Under the pieces are notes generated by a model, which searched no databases, was not told the DNA's origin, and saw only the letters and a program-made list of their open reading frames with translations. From Naasia sp. SYSU D00057 (GTDB lineage Bacteria; Actinomycetota; Actinomycetes; Actinomycetales; Microbacteriaceae): a stretch of DNA of 64,000 nucleotides. The stretch covers positions 219,680-283,679 of the forward strand of contig NZ_JAFMSZ010000004.1 in NCBI RefSeq assembly GCF_017916505.1. Reading direction: 5' to 3'. Both the position numbers and the translations under genes were made by a program. Below are positions 55,545 to 64,000 of the stretch, one piece after another (within the stretch, counting starts at the first letter, position 1; the number at the start of each line of letters is the position of its first letter).

Positions 55545-56468
55545 ATGACCCGCCACCTCCTCCGCGATGACGACCTCAGCCCGGCCGAGCAGGCCGAGAT
55601 CCTCGATCTCGCGCTCGAGCTGAAGCGCGACCGGTTCGCCGCGAAGCCGCTCGAGGGCCCGCAGACGGTCGCGGTCATCTTCGACAAGTCGTCGACGCGC
55701 ACGCGGGTGTCCTTCGCCGTAGGCATCGCGGACCTCGGCGGCAGCCCGCTCATCATCTCGACCGCGAACAGCCAGCTCGGCGGCAAGGAGTCCCCGAGCG
55801 ACACCGCGCGGGTCCTCGAGCGGCAGGTCGCGGCGATCGTGTGGCGCACCTACGCCCAGTCCGGACTCGCCGAGATGGCGGAGGGCACCACGGTGCCGGT
55901 CGTCAACGCGCTCTCCGACGACTTCCACCCCTGCCAGCTTCTCGCCGACCTGCTCACCATCCGGGAGCACCGCGGAGCGCTGGCCGGCCTCACCGTCGCC
56001 TTCCTCGGCGACGGCGCCAGCAACATGGCGCAGTCCTACCTGCTCGCCGGGGCGACCGCCGGCATGAACGTGCGCATCGGCGCACCGATCGACTACGAGC
56101 CGGCCGAGCAGGTGGTCGCCGACGCCGCCGCGATCGCGGAGACGACCGGCGGATCCGTCGCCGTGCTCGCGGATCCGCTGGCCGCAGTGGGCGGGGCGGA
56201 CATCGTGGTCACCGACACGTGGGTGTCGATGGGGCGCGAGGACGAGAAGGCCGAGCGCATCACCGCACTCGGCGGCTACAAGGTCACCCCCGAGCTGATG
56301 GCGGCGGCAGCGGAGGACGCGCTCTTCCTGCACTGCCTGCCCGCAGACCGGGGCTACGAGGTCGACGCGGCCGTCATCGACGGGCCGCAGAGCGTGATCT
56401 GGGACGAGGCCGAGAACCGGCTGCACGCCCAGAAGGCCCTGCTCGTCTGGCTCCTGCGGCAGCAGTAG
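55545..56468 (+). CDS. argF: Ornithine carbamoyltransferase
   Basis: The 307-residue enzyme has the carbamoyl phosphate site SSTRTRVSF, the ornithine-side motif [10 protein letters not shown] and [11 protein letters not shown]. It converts ornithine to citrulline. ATG 55545 follows CCTGGAG, 45 bases after argD. No argR gene follows, unlike many actinobacterial arg clusters. Confidence 0.96.
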   Translation: MTRHLLRDDDLSPAEQAEILDLALELKRDRFAAKPLEGPQTVAVIFDKSSTRTRVSFAVGIADLGGSPLIISTANSQLGGKESPSDTARVLERQVAAIVWRTYAQSGLAEMAEGTTVPVVNALSDDFHPCQLLADLLTIREHRGALAGLTVAFLGDGASNMAQSYLLAGATAGMNVRIGAPIDYEPAEQVVADAAAIAETTGGSVAVLADPLAAVGGADIVVTDTWVSMGREDEKAERITALGGYKVTPELMAAAAEDALFLHCLPADRGYEVDAAVIDGPQSVIWDEAENRLHAQKALLVWLLRQQ

Positions 56469-56478
56469 CCGGGCGATC

Positions 56479-56484
56479 TAGGGT
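56479..56484 (+). promoter_or_regulatory. -10 hexamer TAGGGT of argG
   Basis: It lies 25 bases before GTG 56510 in the 41-base argF-argG gap. The short leader has AAGGAGAG, so argGH can be transcribed separately with a normal ribosome binding site. Confidence 0.55.
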
Positions 56485-56509
56485 TGATCGGACAACACGA
56501 AGGAGAGAA

Positions 56510-57706
56510 GTGGCAGAACGCGTAGTGCTCGCGTATTCCGGTGGGCTCGACACGTCCGTCGGGATCGGCTGGCTGAAGGATGCGACCGGCAAGGAGGTCG
56601 TGGCCCTCGCGGTCGACGTCGGACAGGGCGGCGAGGACATGGAGGACATCCGTCAGCGCGCCCTCGACTGCGGCGCCGTCGAGTCCGTCGTGGTGGACGC
56701 GAAGGACGAGTTCGCGGACGACTTCCTGATGCCCGCGCTCAAGGCGAACGCGATGTACCAGAAGGAGTACCCGCTGGTGTCCGCGCTCAGCCGCCCGCTC
56801 ATCGCCCGCCACCTGGCGCGCGTGGCCAAGGAGCTCGGCGCCGACAGCGTCGCCCACGGCTGCACCGGCAAGGGCAACGACCAGGTCCGCTTCGAGGCGG
56901 CCGTCGCCGCGCTCGCCCCCGACCTCACGAGCATCGCGCCCGTCCGCGACCTCGCCCTCACCCGCGACAAGGCGATCGTCTACGCGGAGGAGCACGGCCT
57001 GCCCATCAAGCAGTCGAAGAAGAACCCCTACTCGATCGACAAGAACGTGTGGGGCCGCGCCGTCGAGACCGGCTTCCTCGAGGACCCGTGGAACGCGCCC
57101 ATCGAGGATCTCTACGAGTACACGCAGGACCCGGCCGAGCCGAAGCCCGCCGACGAGGTGACCATCACCTTCACCGCCGGCGTGCCCACCGCGATCGACG
57201 GCAAGCCGGTCACCGCGCTGCAGGCCGTCGAGCAGCTCAACGCGATCGCCGGGAAGCACGGCGTCGGCCGCATCGACATGGTCGAGGACCGCCTCGTCGG
57301 CATAAAGAGCCGCGAGGTCTACGAGGCGCCGGGCGCGATCGCGCTGATCGAGGCGCACGAGCACCTCGAGAACCTCACGATCGAGCGCGACCTCGCCCGC
57401 TTCAAGCGGAGCATCGAGTCGAAGTGGTCGGAGCTCGTCTACGACGGCCTCTGGTTCTCGGCCCTCAAGCGCAGCCTCGACGTCTTCATCGACGACACGC
57501 AGCGCGTCGTGTCCGGCGACATCCGCCTCACCCTGCAGGGCGGCCGCGCGGTCGTCACCGGCCGGCGCAGCGAGCAGAGCCTCTACGACTTCAACCTCGC
57601 GACCTACGACACCGGCGACACGTTCGACCAGTCGCTGTCGAAGGGCTTCATCGAGATCTGGTCCCTGCCGAGCAAGATCTCGGCCAAGCGCGACCTGCAG
57701 GGCTAG
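56510..57706 (+). CDS. argG: Argininosuccinate synthase
   Basis: The 398-residue enzyme has the PP-loop motif [29 protein letters not shown] and [18 protein letters not shown]. It joins citrulline and aspartate using ATP. GTG 56510 follows AAGGAGAG. argH begins six bases after its stop. Confidence 0.96.
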   Translation: MAERVVLAYSGGLDTSVGIGWLKDATGKEVVALAVDVGQGGEDMEDIRQRALDCGAVESVVVDAKDEFADDFLMPALKANAMYQKEYPLVSALSRPLIARHLARVAKELGADSVAHGCTGKGNDQVRFEAAVAALAPDLTSIAPVRDLALTRDKAIVYAEEHGLPIKQSKKNPYSIDKNVWGRAVETGFLEDPWNAPIEDLYEYTQDPAEPKPADEVTITFTAGVPTAIDGKPVTALQAVEQLNAIAGKHGVGRIDMVEDRLVGIKSREVYEAPGAIALIEAHEHLENLTIERDLARFKRSIESKWSELVYDGLWFSALKRSLDVFIDDTQRVVSGDIRLTLQGGRAVVTGRRSEQSLYDFNLATYDTGDTFDQSLSKGFIEIWSLPSKISAKRDLQG

Positions 57707-59291
<1,585 letters not shown>

Positions 59292-59295
<4 letters not shown>

Positions 59296-59918
59296 GCGCT
59301 GACCGCCGGGGTCTGCTCGACGCGCCCGCGGAGACCGTCGCCCCGCTGCTGCTCGGCGCCGTCCTCACCCGAATCGGGGAGGACGGACCGGTGTCGCTGC
59401 GGATCACCGAGGTGGAGGCGTACTCGGGGGAGGGCAGCGACCCCGGCTCGCACGCGCACCGCGGCCGCAGCCGCCGCAACGAGGTGATGTTCGGCCCGTC
59501 CGGCCACCTCTACACCTACTTCACCTACGGCATGCACGTGTGCGCGAACGTGGTGTGCCTGCCCGAGGGCCGCGCCGGGGGACTGCTGCTGCGGGCGGGG
59601 GAGATCGTCGAGGGCGAGGAGCTCGCCCGTGCGCGCCGCGGGGAGGGCGTTCCCTCCCGCGACCTGGCTCGCGGCCCCGCCCGGCTCGCGGTGGCGATGG
59701 GCATCCCGCTCTCGGACGGCGGCTCGGACCTGTTCGCGGCCCCGTACCGGCTCGAGCTGCCGTCCGCACCTGCGGAGGGCTACGCGGTGAGCCCGCGCAC
59801 GGGCGTGTCGGGCGAGGGCGGCACCGAGACCTTCCCGTGGCGCTTCTTCCTCCCGCACGAGCCCACCGTCTCGCCGTACCGCCGCCACGTTCCGAAGCGG
59901 CGCCCCTCCGCCTCCTGA
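59292..59918 (+). CDS. mpg: DNA-3-methyladenine glycosylase (AAG/MPG type)
   Basis: The domain of about 208 residues has ITEVEAYSGEGSDPGSHAHRG, MFGPSGHLYTYFTYGMHVCANV and RGPARLAVAMGI, the AAG family pattern, and excises alkylated purines. Start choice is a problem: the conserved N-terminus (LDAPAETVAPLLLG) has no ATG, GTG or TTG close before it. In-frame choices are GTG 59208, which would run inside the membrane protein gene and add an Arg-rich tail, or a CTG at 59292 overlapping the upstream stop, given here. Confidence 0.88.
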
Positions 59919-59928
59919 CGCGGGCCGG

Positions 59929-60837
59929 TCAGCGCTCCGGCGGCATCACCGGGTTCTGGCGCAGCGACCCGGGCTCGTCCGGGAAGCGGCGCACCTGGAC
60001 GCGGCCCGACACCGTGCGCACCTGCGGTGCCGGCTCCGGCCTCGTTGCCGGACCGCGCACCACGGCGCCGTCGGACAGCCGGAACCGGCTGCCGTGCCAG
60101 GGGCAGGTGACACAGCCGTCCGCGATCTCGCCCTCGTGCAGCGGCCCGCCCCGGTGGGTGCATCGATCCTGCAGCGCGCGGATCCGGTCCCCCTCGCGGA
60201 GGAGCATCACCGCGACGCCTCCCGCGTCCGCGACCAGGGGAGCGGTGGTCACCTCGTCGACGGCGGCGACGTCCGTCCACTCCTCGGGCAGGACCTCGAA
60301 CGCGGTCGTGTCGACCCCGACGCCCCGCGCGTAGGACAGGTGGCCGCCGAGCCAGGCGCCCAGACCGAGGAAGCCCGCGCCGAGGACCGCGGCGCCGACC
60401 CCCGCCGCCTGGTTGCCGCGGCGGCGTGCCACCCAGCTGAGGGTGAACAGGAGGAGCGAGGTGTTGTTGACCAGGGCGTGCACGAAGCCGACGCGTCTCT
60501 CGGCGCCCAGGGTGTCCGACCAGTCGCTGACGCCGGCGGCGATGGCCGGCAGCGCGGCGGCGGCGCCCATGCCGACGAGGCGGCGGGCGCCCGTCCGGTC
60601 GGTCTGCCTCCCCCGCAGATCCAGGTAGAGGGCGCCGGCCCAGGACCCGATCGGCACGACCACGAGCGCCGGATGCAGGGCGTGCCCGAGCCAGGTCCCG
60701 CTCAGCAGGTCCTTCGGCCGGCCCGGCGGCAGGAGCCGGGTGACGGCGCGGGACGCGGCGCCCGCGGGAGCGTCGAGGAACTCGGCCTCCTCGACGGCGC
60801 GGATCACCCTCTCGGTCAGGCGGTTCAGGACGCTCAT
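59929..60837 (-). CDS. DUF2231 membrane protein with C-terminal Rieske [2Fe-2S] domain
   Basis: The 302-residue fusion has DUF2231 helices in about residues 40-190 (LGHALHPALVVVPIGSWAGA) and a Rieske domain with CTHRGG and CPWHGSRF near residues 230-260, all four cluster ligands present. It is a probable membrane-bound electron carrier; partners are unknown. ATG 60837 follows GGGAGG on the minus strand. It is convergent with the glycosylase gene. Confidence 0.9.
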   Translation of the reverse strand: MSVLNRLTERVIRAVEEAEFLDAPAGAASRAVTRLLPPGRPKDLLSGTWLGHALHPALVVVPIGSWAGALYLDLRGRQTDRTGARRLVGMGAAAALPAIAAGVSDWSDTLGAERRVGFVHALVNNTSLLLFTLSWVARRRGNQAAGVGAAVLGAGFLGLGAWLGGHLSYARGVGVDTTAFEVLPEEWTDVAAVDEVTTAPLVADAGGVAVMLLREGDRIRALQDRCTHRGGPLHEGEIADGCVTCPWHGSRFRLSDGAVVRGPATRPEPAPQVRTVSGRVQVRRFPDEPGSLRQNPVMPPER

Positions 60838-60898
60838 GCGGGGACCTCCCGTGCTCGCTGCGCGGGGCCGGCGGGCAACCGGGCCACTCGACGCGCTC

Positions 60899-60904
60899 AC
60901 CATA
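60899..60904 (-). promoter_or_regulatory. Probable -10 hexamer TATGGT of the DUF2231-Rieske gene
   Basis: It lies about 60 bases before ATG 60837 on the minus strand, in the 148-base gap after the SatD/membrane operon. Confidence 0.4.
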
Positions 60905-60985
60905 GCCGCACCGATTCGGGCTTTCGCCGGGTTGCGGCCGGAGGGACGGAGAGGAACACTCCGCACCCGCTGTCGGCCGGCGCGG

Positions 60986-61531
60986 TCAGCCGCGGGCGAG
61001 CACCGCGATCCCGGCACACGCCGCAGCCCATATGAAGCTCGCGAACGTGCCGATGATGAACCGCTCCCGGATGGCCGCCGAGTCGAGCTCGCTGAACCGT
61101 CCGACGCCCTTGATGGCCACGATCACCGCGAGCCCCTCGGGGAACCCGGCGACGATGACGGCGGCGACGGCGAGCCGCTCGAGGATCCCGATGGCGGTGC
61201 CGCCGCGCAGCACCTCGCTGCCGTCCTGGATGATGCCGCCGTGCGCCCCCTCCGCGACGGTGCCGTGGGTCGCGAGGCGGAGGGCGACGGTCGCGGCGGG
61301 CCCGCCGCCGACGATCGCGGCGGCGAGAGCGAGCACGGTGATCAGCGCAGTGATGGCGAAGCCGGGGTCGTCGCCGGTCGGCACGGCGGCGAGCAGGAGA
61401 GCGGCCGCAGCGGCGCCGCCGGCGGCGGCCGCGAAGGGCAGGGCCGGGCGCATCCAGGCGAGCACGCTGAGGGCGGCGGCGCCGGCCGTCACGAGGACGA
61501 GCAGCACCAGGTAGAGCACGGTGAGGATCAT
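60986..61531 (-). CDS. Small multi-helix membrane protein
   Basis: The 181-residue protein has about five helices, very Ala-rich, and a central amphipathic segment GFPEGLAVIVAIKGVGRFSEL. ATG 61531 follows AGGAG and overlaps the stop of the SatD-like gene (ATGA), so the pair is co-expressed. Similar two-gene pairs occur in actinobacteria, but no function is known to me. Confidence 0.82.
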   Translation of the reverse strand: MILTVLYLVLLVLVTAGAAALSVLAWMRPALPFAAAAGGAAAAALLLAAVPTGDDPGFAITALITVLALAAAIVGGGPAATVALRLATHGTVAEGAHGGIIQDGSEVLRGGTAIGILERLAVAAVIVAGFPEGLAVIVAIKGVGRFSELDSAAIRERFIIGTFASFIWAAACAGIAVLARG

Positions 61532-62163
61532 GACGCTCCTGGCGAGGGGACCGCCGAGGGAGTCGCCCCGCGGTCGAGATCCTCCAACAGTAGGGCGAGC
61601 GCCGGGACGGCGGCCTCTTCCAGGCGCCACTGCGCCGCGGCGAGTCGCAGGCTGACGGCCTGCGGGGTGATGCCGAGCTGATCGGCCACCGCTGCCTGCG
61701 TGCGGCCGTCCTGGAGGAGGTCGACGACCTCCCAGCCCTCGTCCGAGCGACGGCCGCGGATGGCCAGCACCAGCTCGATGAGCGCGCGGACGCTCTCCCC
61801 GTCGAGCAGTCCTGCGCCCGCGGCGGTCAGGAAGAAGCGATGCGGCGCCTTCTTCGCCGCGTCCACGGCCTCCCGCGCCGCGATGAAGGCCGGCCCGGTC
61901 GCCTCCCGCACGGAAGCGGGGAGGGGCTCGCGGACCGGTCCCACCCCGAGTCCGACGCTCCAGGCCCGGCCGCGGGTGAGGGCGAGGGTCAGGTCAAGGG
62001 CGGTTCGGGCATCCGCGGTGAGCACCTGGAACTCGTCGCCGGCGCTGCGGTCGGGCGGCAGGGCGAGGCGCTCGCCGCCGTCCCGGCGCACCCGGTCGAT
62101 CGCGGCGGCGACCCGGTCCTCCTGGTGGCGGCTGTCGACCTGATCGACGGTCAGCACGAACAT
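61528..62163 (-). CDS. SatD-family protein with C-terminal helix-turn-helix
   Basis: The 211-residue protein has an N-terminal cyclase-like region (VDQVDSRHQEDR, GDEFQVL) and a C-terminal sigma-like HTH (GRTQAAVADQLGITPQAVSLRL). That layout matches SatD-type proteins. It may be a regulator whose effector domain senses a small molecule. ATG 62163 has CAGACT six bases upstream on the minus strand. It is divergent from tyrS. Confidence 0.82.
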   Translation of the reverse strand: MFVLTVDQVDSRHQEDRVAAAIDRVRRDGGERLALPPDRSAGDEFQVLTADARTALDLTLALTRGRAWSVGLGVGPVREPLPASVREATGPAFIAAREAVDAAKKAPHRFFLTAAGAGLLDGESVRALIELVLAIRGRRSDEGWEVVDLLQDGRTQAAVADQLGITPQAVSLRLAAAQWRLEEAAVPALALLLEDLDRGATPSAVPSPGAS

Positions 62164-62169
62164 AGGTCA

Positions 62170-62175
62170 AGTCTG
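62170..62175 (-). promoter_or_regulatory. -10-like hexamer CAGACT, leaderless start of SatD-like gene
   Basis: It lies six bases before ATG 62163; the first base departs from T. Confidence 0.4.
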
Positions 62176-62254
62176 GCGCATTGAGTCGCCGCGATCAAGC
62201 CTGCAGGCCTAACGGCACGCTCCGCAAGCCGCCGGGCTCGTCGGCGCCCGTTGC

Positions 62255-62260
62255 TACCGT
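62255..62260 (+). promoter_or_regulatory. -10 hexamer TACCGT, leaderless start of tyrS
   Basis: The hexamer ends six bases before GTG 62267. No T-box or other leader can exist if transcription starts there. Confidence 0.55.
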
Positions 62261-62266
62261 AGGGGC

Positions 62267-63580
62267 GTGCCAGCGTCCCTCGAAGCCCAGACCAACGACC
62301 CCTCCTTCCCCAGTGTGTGGGACGAGCTGCTCTGGCGGGGCCTCGTCGCCGTCTCCACCGACCAGGACGAGCTGCGCACCGTGCTGTCCGGGCCCCCCAT
62401 CACGTACTACTGCGGCTTCGACCCCACAGCGCCGAGCCTGCATCTCGGCAACCTCGTGCAGCTGCTGACCATGCGCCGCCTCCAGCTCGCGGGTCACCGG
62501 CCCCTCGGACTCGTCGGCGGATCGACCGGCCTCGTCGGCGACCCCCGGCCGAGCGCTGAGCGCACGCTCAACTCGAAGGAGACCGTCGCCGAGTGGGTCG
62601 GCTACCTGCGCGCACAGATCGAGCGCTTCCTCGCGTTCGACGGCGACAGCGGCGCCCGCATCGTGAACAACCTCGACTGGACCGCTCCACTCTCGGCCAT
62701 CGACTTCCTGCGGGACATCGGCAAGCACTACCGGGTGGGGACGATGCTGAAGAAGGAGGCGGTCAGCGCCCGCCTCAACTCCGACGCCGGCATCAGCTAC
62801 ACCGAGTTCAGCTACCAGATCCTCCAGGGGCTCGACTTCCTCGAGCTCTACCGCACCTACGGCTGCGTGCTGCAGACCGGCGGCAGCGACCAGTGGGGCA
62901 ACCTGACGAGCGGGACGGACCTCATCCACCGAGTGGAGGGAGTGCACGTCCACGCCATCGGCACGCCGCTGATCACCAACAGCGACGGCACCAAGTTCGG
63001 CAAGAGCGAGGGCAACGCCGTCTGGCTGGATCCCGCGCTGACGAGCCCGTACGCGATGTACCAGTTCTGGCTCAACACCGACGACGCCGACGTCGTCGAC
63101 CGGCTCAAGGTGTTCACCTTCCTGCCCCGCGCCGAGATCGAGCGGCTCGAGCAGACGGTGGCGGATGCTCCATTCCGCCGGGAGGCGCAGCGCACCCTCG
63201 CGCGGGAGGTGACCTCGCTCGTGCACGGGGCCGGCGCCGTCGACGCCGTCGTCGCCGCGTCCGAGGCGCTCTTCGGCCAGGGCGACCTCGCCGCCCTCGA
63301 CCAGGACGTGCTCGCGACCGCGCTGCGGGAGATCCCGAACACGACGACGCCGGGCACGACGACGGTGGCGCAGGCGCTGGCCGACACCGGCCTCTGCGGG
63401 AGCCTCAGCGAGGCGCGCCGGGCCATCGCCCAGGGCGGCGTCTACGTCAACAACACGAAGGTGACCGATGAGGCGGCGACCCTCCAGGGCAGCGCGCTGC
63501 CCGGGGGAGCGGCGGTCCTCCGGCGGGGCAAGCGCACTCTCGCGGGTGTCTTCCTCGAGACGGGGATCCCTGCCGCCTGA
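62267..63580 (+). CDS. tyrS: Tyrosine-tRNA ligase
   Basis: The 437-residue class I synthetase has YYCGFDPTAPSLHLGNL (HIGH-type motif HLGN), GGSDQWGNLTSG, the KFGKS version of KMSKS at KFGKSEGNAVWLD, and a C-terminal S4 domain (ARRAIAQGGVYVNN). It charges tRNA-Tyr. GTG 62267 follows the TACCGT hexamer. Confidence 0.97.
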   Translation: MPASLEAQTNDPSFPSVWDELLWRGLVAVSTDQDELRTVLSGPPITYYCGFDPTAPSLHLGNLVQLLTMRRLQLAGHRPLGLVGGSTGLVGDPRPSAERTLNSKETVAEWVGYLRAQIERFLAFDGDSGARIVNNLDWTAPLSAIDFLRDIGKHYRVGTMLKKEAVSARLNSDAGISYTEFSYQILQGLDFLELYRTYGCVLQTGGSDQWGNLTSGTDLIHRVEGVHVHAIGTPLITNSDGTKFGKSEGNAVWLDPALTSPYAMYQFWLNTDDADVVDRLKVFTFLPRAEIERLEQTVADAPFRREAQRTLAREVTSLVHGAGAVDAVVAASEALFGQGDLAALDQDVLATALREIPNTTTPGTTTVAQALADTGLCGSLSEARRAIAQGGVYVNNTKVTDEAATLQGSALPGGAAVLRRGKRTLAGVFLETGIPAA

Positions 63581-63779
63581 GCTCGCGGAAGGGGTGTCGG
63601 CGCCCTCCGGAAGGGCCTGCGGAAGCGGGAATACCGGCGGAACCAGGACGTTGCACTTCCTGTGCGGGGAGCCGGCCGCGGAAGCGGCTCGAAACCGGCA
63701 CGGCCTTCCTGCGACACGCGCTCTCCGGCCGCGCCGTGCGGACGCGCAAGCGAACGACACGCCCGGGTGAGCAAGCGAG

Positions 63780-63808
63780 TTGCGGGGGAGCCGGGAGGAA
63801 CGTAAGTT
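63780..63808 (+). promoter_or_regulatory. Candidate promoter TTGCGG-17-TAAGTT
   Basis: -35 at 63780-63785 and -10 at 63803-63808 with exact 17-base spacing, upstream of the stronger promoter below. Confidence 0.5.
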
Positions 63809-63956
63809 AGTTCCTCGTCGCCCCAAAGGTGCGGGAGAGCGGAAGAGCTCCCCGGCCTCAAGCGGGACCAGAATCCTCCTCCAGTTCGCTCTTCGAGCGT
63901 GGGAGGGGATTGCCTCTCATCACTCCTCAGATCTCGTCGCGGAAGCGGCGGGCGGT

Positions 63957-63985
63957 TTGACCGGCTGGGGTGGGAGAGGTAAGAT
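63957..63985 (+). promoter_or_regulatory. Strong promoter TTGACC-17-TAAGAT, likely rrn promoter
   Basis: -35 TTGACC (63957-63962) and -10 TAAGAT (63980-63985) have ideal 17-base spacing and are the best consensus match in the window. Transcription would start near 63992, just before the edge. Confidence 0.7.
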
Positions 63986-64000
63986 AGGGAAGTTGCCCTC

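Larger units (their letters stand above)
63581..64000 (+). other. Promoter-bearing region after tyrS, probably rRNA operon upstream region
   Basis: These 420 bases contain no supported gene. Bases 63581-63775 show nothing notable. Two sigma-70-type promoters follow. In actinobacteria related to this one an rRNA operon often lies near here; the strength of the last promoter fits, but no rRNA sequence is visible before the window ends. Confidence 0.5.

Overview
The window is a GC-rich (about 70% by eye) stretch of chromosome that reads as a high-GC Gram-positive actinobacterium, most likely a member of the Microbacteriaceae. This placement rests on gene content and order (pnp, M16 peptidase, dapB, thyX, dapA, RNase J, ftsK, pgsA, pncC, ClgR-type regulator, DUF3046, recA, recX, miaB, miaA, dapF, hflX, lexA, LysM, then his, infC, pheST, arg and tyrS genes) and on the SOS-box type. 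It is inference from synteny, not a database match. Nearly all genes are housekeeping genes on the plus strand. I see no prophage, insertion sequence, CRISPR array, or complete tRNA or rRNA gene.

Layout: 1-4017 holds the 3' part of pnp and two aldo/keto reductase paralogues. 4018-7434 holds a repeat cluster, a TetR gene reading leftward, an M16 peptidase and a histidine phosphatase. 7536-12695 holds dapB, a small TPR membrane protein, a TIGR01777 epimerase, thyX, an SDR and dapA. 12749-19130 holds RNase J, a three-gene MacAB-like ABC system, a GNAT enzyme and a lipoprotein. 19216-26288 holds ftsK, pgsA, pncC, the XRE regulator, DUF3046, recA and recX. 26949-34108 holds miaB-miaA, dapF, a methyltransferase, hflX, lexA and a LysM membrane protein. 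34155-39807 holds hisC-hisB-hisH-priA, an SseB protein, a PLP enzyme and DUF1844. 39841-45805 holds infC-rpmI-rplT, a SpoU methyltransferase and a glutamate-type ABC importer. 45861-50695 holds a spore-photoproduct-lyase-like gene and pheST. 51186-59918 holds argCJBDFGH, a 47-residue membrane protein and a 3-methyladenine glycosylase. 59929-63580 holds a DUF2231-Rieske protein, a SatD-like/membrane protein pair and tyrS. The last 420 bases hold two good promoters that probably lead to an rRNA operon.

The most unusual feature is a family of intergenic elements built from TTCAGCAGG and its complement. Seven copies are exactly 77 bp with the same architecture: arm 9, spacer 11, arm 10, loop 17, arm 10, spacer 11, arm 9. 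An eighth copy has both arm spacings shortened by one base. Paired positions change together in several copies, which argues for selection on a hairpin or cruciform. At two loci one arm has expanded into a tandem array with a 20-21 bp period. All copies lie between genes, mostly at boundaries of transcription units. I do not recognise this family.

Expression: about twenty genes have a TANNNT-like hexamer only 6-9 bases before the start codon, indicating leaderless transcripts, while genes inside operons often overlap their neighbour by four bases (GTGA or ATGA) or carry a Shine-Dalgarno sequence. LexA boxes lie before recA and between lexA and the LysM gene. A TetR-type operator lies over the probable tetR promoter.
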